Source: JBOGXB01 sp050694215 (GTDB taxonomy: Bacteria > Actinomycetota > CADDZG01 > WHSQ01). From it: a stretch of DNA of 8,162 bases. Shown piece after piece: positions 5,669 to 8,162 of the stretch. The notes under the pieces were generated by a model, which saw only the letters and a program-made list of their open reading frames with translations, was not told where the DNA came from and made no database searches. Position 1 is the first letter of the stretch. Each line of letters begins with the position of its first letter. The stretch covers positions 1 through 8,162 of the forward strand of contig JBOGXB010000084.1 in the NCBI GenBank assembly GCA_050694215.1. The letters run 5' to 3'. Both the position numbers and the translations under genes were made by a program.

Positions 5669-7606
5669 ATGAAGAAGCTCAACCTGATGACGAGGTTCGG
5701 GTTGGTCAGCGCGGTCACCGTGCTCCTGATCGGCCTCGTCCTGGGCAGGCTGCTCGGGGAGCTCGTGCAGGACCGGATCCTCGACGCTCACGAGCGGAGT
5801 GCCCAACTGGTGGCAACGCTCGGAATCCAGCCCAACCTCACGTCTGCGGATCTCCTAGCTCTGAGCTCCAAGCACGAGTCGGTGCTCGACCACGCCATCG
5901 AGACCACCGATGTGCTCGGCCAGAATCTCGCGGGGGTCAAGGTCTTCAACAGCGACCTCGAGCTCGTCTACGAGTACGGAGACGCAGTCGCGCCCGCGGA
6001 GGAAGGCGACGAAGAGAGCCGAGCCGCGGAGGCTTTGAGGGGTAACACGACGACGAGCATCAGCGAGGGAGGCCGCGACGGAGGCCGCTTCGACGTCTAC
6101 GTGCCCTTGCGGTTCGATGCGGCCGGCGCTCCGGTGGCCGCGCTCGAGCTGGCGCTTCCCTACGGGCCGATCGCCGCCGAGATCGCCGATGCCACGAACC
6201 GCTTCTTCATCGCGCTGGCAGTTGCGATGCTCCTGCTCTACCTCGTCCTCTTCCGCATCGTCGCCCGGGCCTCTCGTTCCTTGCGGAACCAGGTACTCGC
6301 AAACGAGCATCAAGCGCTTCACGACGTACTGACCGGCCTCGCCAACCGCGCGTTGTTCCACGACCGTGTTCAGCAGTCGGTCTTCCTTGCCGAACGCGAG
6401 GGCTTGGAGGGTGCGGTGATGATCATGGACCTGGACCGATTCAAGGAGATCAACGACACCCTCGGCCACCATAAGGGGGACGTCGTCCTGCGGCATGTCG
6501 CCCGGCGGCTCCGAGAAGCACTCCGGGAGACCGATACGGTCGCCCGCCTCGGAGGCGATGAGTTCGCGGTGCTGATCCCCCACGTGCAGGACCCGGTCGC
6601 CGCGGTGCAAGTGGTGCAGAAGATCCAGGAAGCTCTCGATCGCCCATTTGTTATCGAAGGGCTTGCCCTAGATGTGAGGGCCAGCGTCGGCATCTCCTTC
6701 TTTCCCCGCCACGGTAAGGACGTCGACACTCTGATCCAGCGAGCCGACGTAGCGATGTACCTCGCCAAGGCCGCTCACAGTCGATATGAGATCTACGCCG
6801 CCCATCGAGATCAATACAGTCCGGATCGCCTCGCGCTCCTCGCGGACCTCAGACGCGCCCTCGAAGACGAGGAGCTCCTTCTCCACTATCACCCGAAGAT
6901 CGACCTGAAGAACGGGACCGTGACGACCGTGGAGTCCCTGGTCCGATGGAACCATCCCGCACGCGGCATGATCCAACCGGACGAGTTCATCCCCCTCGCC
7001 GAGCACACCGGATTGATCGAGCCATTGACCATGTACGTCCTCGACAAGTCGCTGAAGCAATGCGCCGAGTGGCGCGAAGCCGGGCTCGACCTGAGGGTCG
7101 CGGTCAACCTGTCGCCGAGAAACCTGCTGGACCTCAACTTCCCCGACAACCTCTCGGGTCTCTTGCGCAAGTGGAAGTTGCCGCCCACCTGCCTGCAGCT
7201 CGAGATCACCGAGAACTCACTCGTCTCCGATCCAACAAGAGTACGGGGTGTGCTCGACAGGTTGAGCGAGATGCGCGTCAACCTTTCCATCGACGACTTC
7301 GGCACCGGGTACTCGTCGCTAGCCCATCTGCGTAACCTGCCCGTGGGCGAGCTCAAGATCGACAGATCCTTCGTGATGAACATGGAGCTGGACGACAGCG
7401 ATGCCGTGATCGTTCGCTCGACGATCGACCTGGGTCGGAACCTCGGGCTCAAGGTCGTGGCCGAAGGGGTCGAGAACGCGTCGACCTGGAAGGCCGTCTC
7501 CGACCTTGGATGTGATCTGGCCCAGGGTTTCTTTCGCAGCCGACCCATGCCGCCCGACCAGATCCCCCAATACCTGGACCTGCTCAGGCCCGCCTGGCAG
7601 GTCTAG
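5669..7606 (+). CDS. Membrane-bound GGDEF-EAL protein (c-di-GMP synthase/phosphodiesterase)
   Basis: This 645-residue protein makes and/or degrades cyclic di-GMP. Transmembrane helix 1 (about 10-31) is followed by an extracytoplasmic sensor region of about 145 residues with no recognised family. Helix 2 (179-201, FFIALAVAMLLLYLVLF) follows, with a short linker, a GGDEF domain from HDVLTGLANR (218-227) and an EAL domain from about 395 to 640. The synthase signature GGDEF (295-299) is intact, with an inhibitory RxxD site, RETD, at 286-289. In the EAL domain the signature reads ESL (422-424) with catalytic Glu422 kept; NLSPRN, LEITEN, DDFGTGYSS (542-550), LKIDRSF with Lys563, VVAEGVEN and AQGFFRSRP all look functional. 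Both activities may therefore exist, with the sensor or GTP binding setting the balance. The start is ATG 5669, preceded by AAGGGA. The frame is open back to 4946 over the polymerase gene, but that is an artefact. The stop overlaps the stop of the convergent small gene. Confidence 0.94.
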   Translation: MKKLNLMTRFGLVSAVTVLLIGLVLGRLLGELVQDRILDAHERSAQLVATLGIQPNLTSADLLALSSKHESVLDHAIETTDVLGQNLAGVKVFNSDLELVYEYGDAVAPAEEGDEESRAAEALRGNTTTSISEGGRDGGRFDVYVPLRFDAAGAPVAALELALPYGPIAAEIADATNRFFIALAVAMLLLYLVLFRIVARASRSLRNQVLANEHQALHDVLTGLANRALFHDRVQQSVFLAEREGLEGAVMIMDLDRFKEINDTLGHHKGDVVLRHVARRLREALRETDTVARLGGDEFAVLIPHVQDPVAAVQVVQKIQEALDRPFVIEGLALDVRASVGISFFPRHGKDVDTLIQRADVAMYLAKAAHSRYEIYAAHRDQYSPDRLALLADLRRALEDEELLLHYHPKIDLKNGTVTTVESLVRWNHPARGMIQPDEFIPLAEHTGLIEPLTMYVLDKSLKQCAEWREAGLDLRVAVNLSPRNLLDLNFPDNLSGLLRKWKLPPTCLQLEITENSLVSDPTRVRGVLDRLSEMRVNLSIDDFGTGYSSLAHLRNLPVGELKIDRSFVMNMELDDSDAVIVRSTIDLGRNLGLKVVAEGVENASTWKAVSDLGCDLAQGFFRSRPMPPDQIPQYLDLLRPAWQV

Positions 7607-7737
7607 CCGGAGCTGTCGGAAGAATCGCTCGAGTCGCTGCTGCTGGAGTCATCGCTCGAGTCGCTGCTGCTGGAGTCCTCGCTAGAGTCCTCAGAGTCCG
7701 CCTCCGCGGCCTCGTCGATCCTCTGATCCGTCACCAT
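7603..7737 (-). CDS. Small Ser/Asp-rich acidic repeat protein (44 aa)
   Basis: I do not recognise a family. The minus-strand frame encodes 44 residues: a short head, MVTDQRIDEAAEA, then almost only Ser, Asp and Glu up to a final Gly. I count 19 Ser, 11 Asp, 4 Glu and a single basic residue (Arg6), so it should be strongly acidic and disordered, with many potential phosphorylation sites. A 9-residue unit, DSSSSDSS plus one acidic residue, occurs twice, encoded by a 27-bp tandem repeat. A strong ribosome site, AGGAGG (7739-7744), stands just upstream. It is only one base from the ATG at 7737 but four from the in-frame GTG at 7734, so the GTG may be the real start. It lies 53 bases after the histidine kinase stop on the same strand and may be co-transcribed with it. 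The stop TAG overlaps the TAG of the convergent GGDEF-EAL gene in CTAG (7603-7606). Function unknown; low-complexity coding potential alone would be weak, and the ribosome site is the main support. Confidence 0.6.
   Translation of the reverse strand: MVTDQRIDEAAEADSEDSSEDSSSSDSSDDSSSSDSSDSSDSSG
7625..7690. repeat. 27-bp tandem repeat, two full copies and a 12-bp partial
   Basis: Copies at 7625-7651 and 7652-7678 differ only in their last base (A or C). A partial copy follows at 7679-7690 with one substitution that turns CTCGAG into CTAGAG. The unit is a multiple of three and contains a CTGCTGCTG run and a CTCGAG palindrome. It lies inside the small acidic gene; the single difference changes Glu20 to Asp29, so acidity is kept. 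Near identity suggests recent duplication and possible copy-number variation. Confidence 0.9.
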
Positions 7738-7738
7738 G

Positions 7739-7744
7739 CCTCCT
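7739..7744 (-). promoter_or_regulatory. Ribosome binding site of the Ser/Asp-rich small gene
   Basis: AGGAGG on the minus strand is a near-perfect Shine-Dalgarno sequence. Its spacing is one base to ATG 7737 and four bases to GTG 7734. The bioY site in this window also has four-base spacing, which favours the GTG. The 53-base gap to the kinase stop shows no convincing terminator. Confidence 0.65.
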
Positions 7745-7790
7745 CATTCTGCTACAGACACCAGAAGCTACCCGAAGGCGCTGAGTCTGA

Positions 7791-8162
7791 TCACACCTGG
7801 CGCGGGAGCTCCACCACCATGTTGCATCCATGCGAGTACGTCGTGTCGACGCGGATGTCGCCGCCGTGAAGGTCGATGATCCATCGCGCGATCGCCAAGC
7901 CCAGCCCACTGCTTCCCTCACGCGATGATCTCGCGCTATCCGATCTGTAGAAGCGTTCGAAGACGCGCGCGGCCTCGTCGCTGGGGATTCCGGGCCCCTC
8001 GTCACGTACTTCGATGCGCGCGACGCCCCCGTTCCGGGACCCTTCCAATCGAACGCGTCCGCCCGGCGGGGAGTGCGCGATCGCGTTGTCGAGGAGGTTG
8101 GCCACCACCTGATGCACACGCTCAGGATCTCCAAAGACCTCGAGATCGACAGGCTCTACGGC
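7791..8162 (-). CDS. Sensor histidine kinase, C-terminal ATPase domain (5' end outside window)
   Basis: The visible 123 residues are the C-terminal HATPase_c domain of a two-component sensor kinase, which binds ATP and phosphorylates a histidine in the preceding (unseen) dimerisation domain. Motifs in order are GDPERVHQVVANLLDNAIAH (N box), then VRDEGPGIP (G1), ARVFERFYRSD (F box), GSSGLGLAIARWIIDLHGGD (G2) and a short ending CNMVVELPRQV. The frame is open to the window edge without a start; the GTG at 8117 (Val of VHQVV) is an internal codon, not a start. The phosphoacceptor histidine, sensor region and partner response regulator must lie beyond 8162. This layout is typical of kinases paired with OmpR-type regulators, but the partner is not visible. 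The small Ser/Asp-rich gene follows 53 bases downstream. Confidence 0.95.
   Translation of the reverse strand, partial: AVEPVDLEVFGDPERVHQVVANLLDNAIAHSPPGGRVRLEGSRNGGVARIEVRDEGPGIPSDEAARVFERFYRSDSARSSREGSSGLGLAIARWIIDLHGGDIRVDTTYSHGCNMVVELPRQV

Noticed and set aside
7625..7690. Tandem repeat as a CRISPR array or terminator
   Set aside because: The copies are directly adjacent without spacers and keep a 27-bp, in-frame period; no hairpin with a T-run is present.
7691..8134. 147-codon minus-strand frame overlapping the kinase
   Set aside because: It is an Arg/Ser-rich shadow in another frame. The kinase ATPase motifs lie in the frame ending at 7791.

Overview
The window is GC-rich, densely packed bacterial DNA with 7 protein genes, a 5'-truncated histidine kinase and two tRNA genes. 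It looks chromosomal, and I see no insertion sequence, phage gene or CRISPR array. High GC, an adjacent tRNA-Cys/tRNA-Val pair, a stand-alone ATP-dependent ligase in an operon with a stand-alone LigD-type polymerase, and a BioY without visible partners together suggest a member of the Actinomycetota. Nothing here fixes the genus.

Left part (1-2724). On the minus strand, in transcription order, lie a PAP2-family membrane phosphatase, tRNA-Cys(GCA), tRNA-Val(GAC) and a secreted alkaline-phosphatase-superfamily enzyme. The spacing is very tight: one base lies between the PAP2 stop codon and tRNA-Cys, and I see no terminator, so co-transcription is possible. The phosphatase is the most unusual protein. 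The HTG/YGPG/ADIAPTL segment that normally closes an alkaline phosphatase stands before the catalytic core, so the enzyme looks circularly permuted.

Middle (2707-5482). bioY (biotin uptake) diverges from the PAP2 gene. It converges on a two-gene minus-strand operon, a LigD-like primase-polymerase followed by a LigC-like ATP-dependent DNA ligase. This pair resembles the mycobacterial Prim-PolC/LigC pair used in gap-filling repair. No Ku gene is in view.

Right part (5483-8162). A 186-bp divergent intergenic region with imperfect direct repeats and a perfect inverted repeat separates the repair operon from a membrane GGDEF-EAL protein with both catalytic motifs intact. Convergent to that gene, and overlapping its stop codon in a CTAG, is a very short minus-strand gene for an extremely Ser/Asp-rich acidic peptide built on a 27-bp tandem repeat. 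It lies just downstream of the truncated histidine kinase and may be its operon partner.

The points most worth following up are the permuted phosphatase, the Ser/Asp repeat microprotein and the C33 variant anticodon loop of tRNA-Val.
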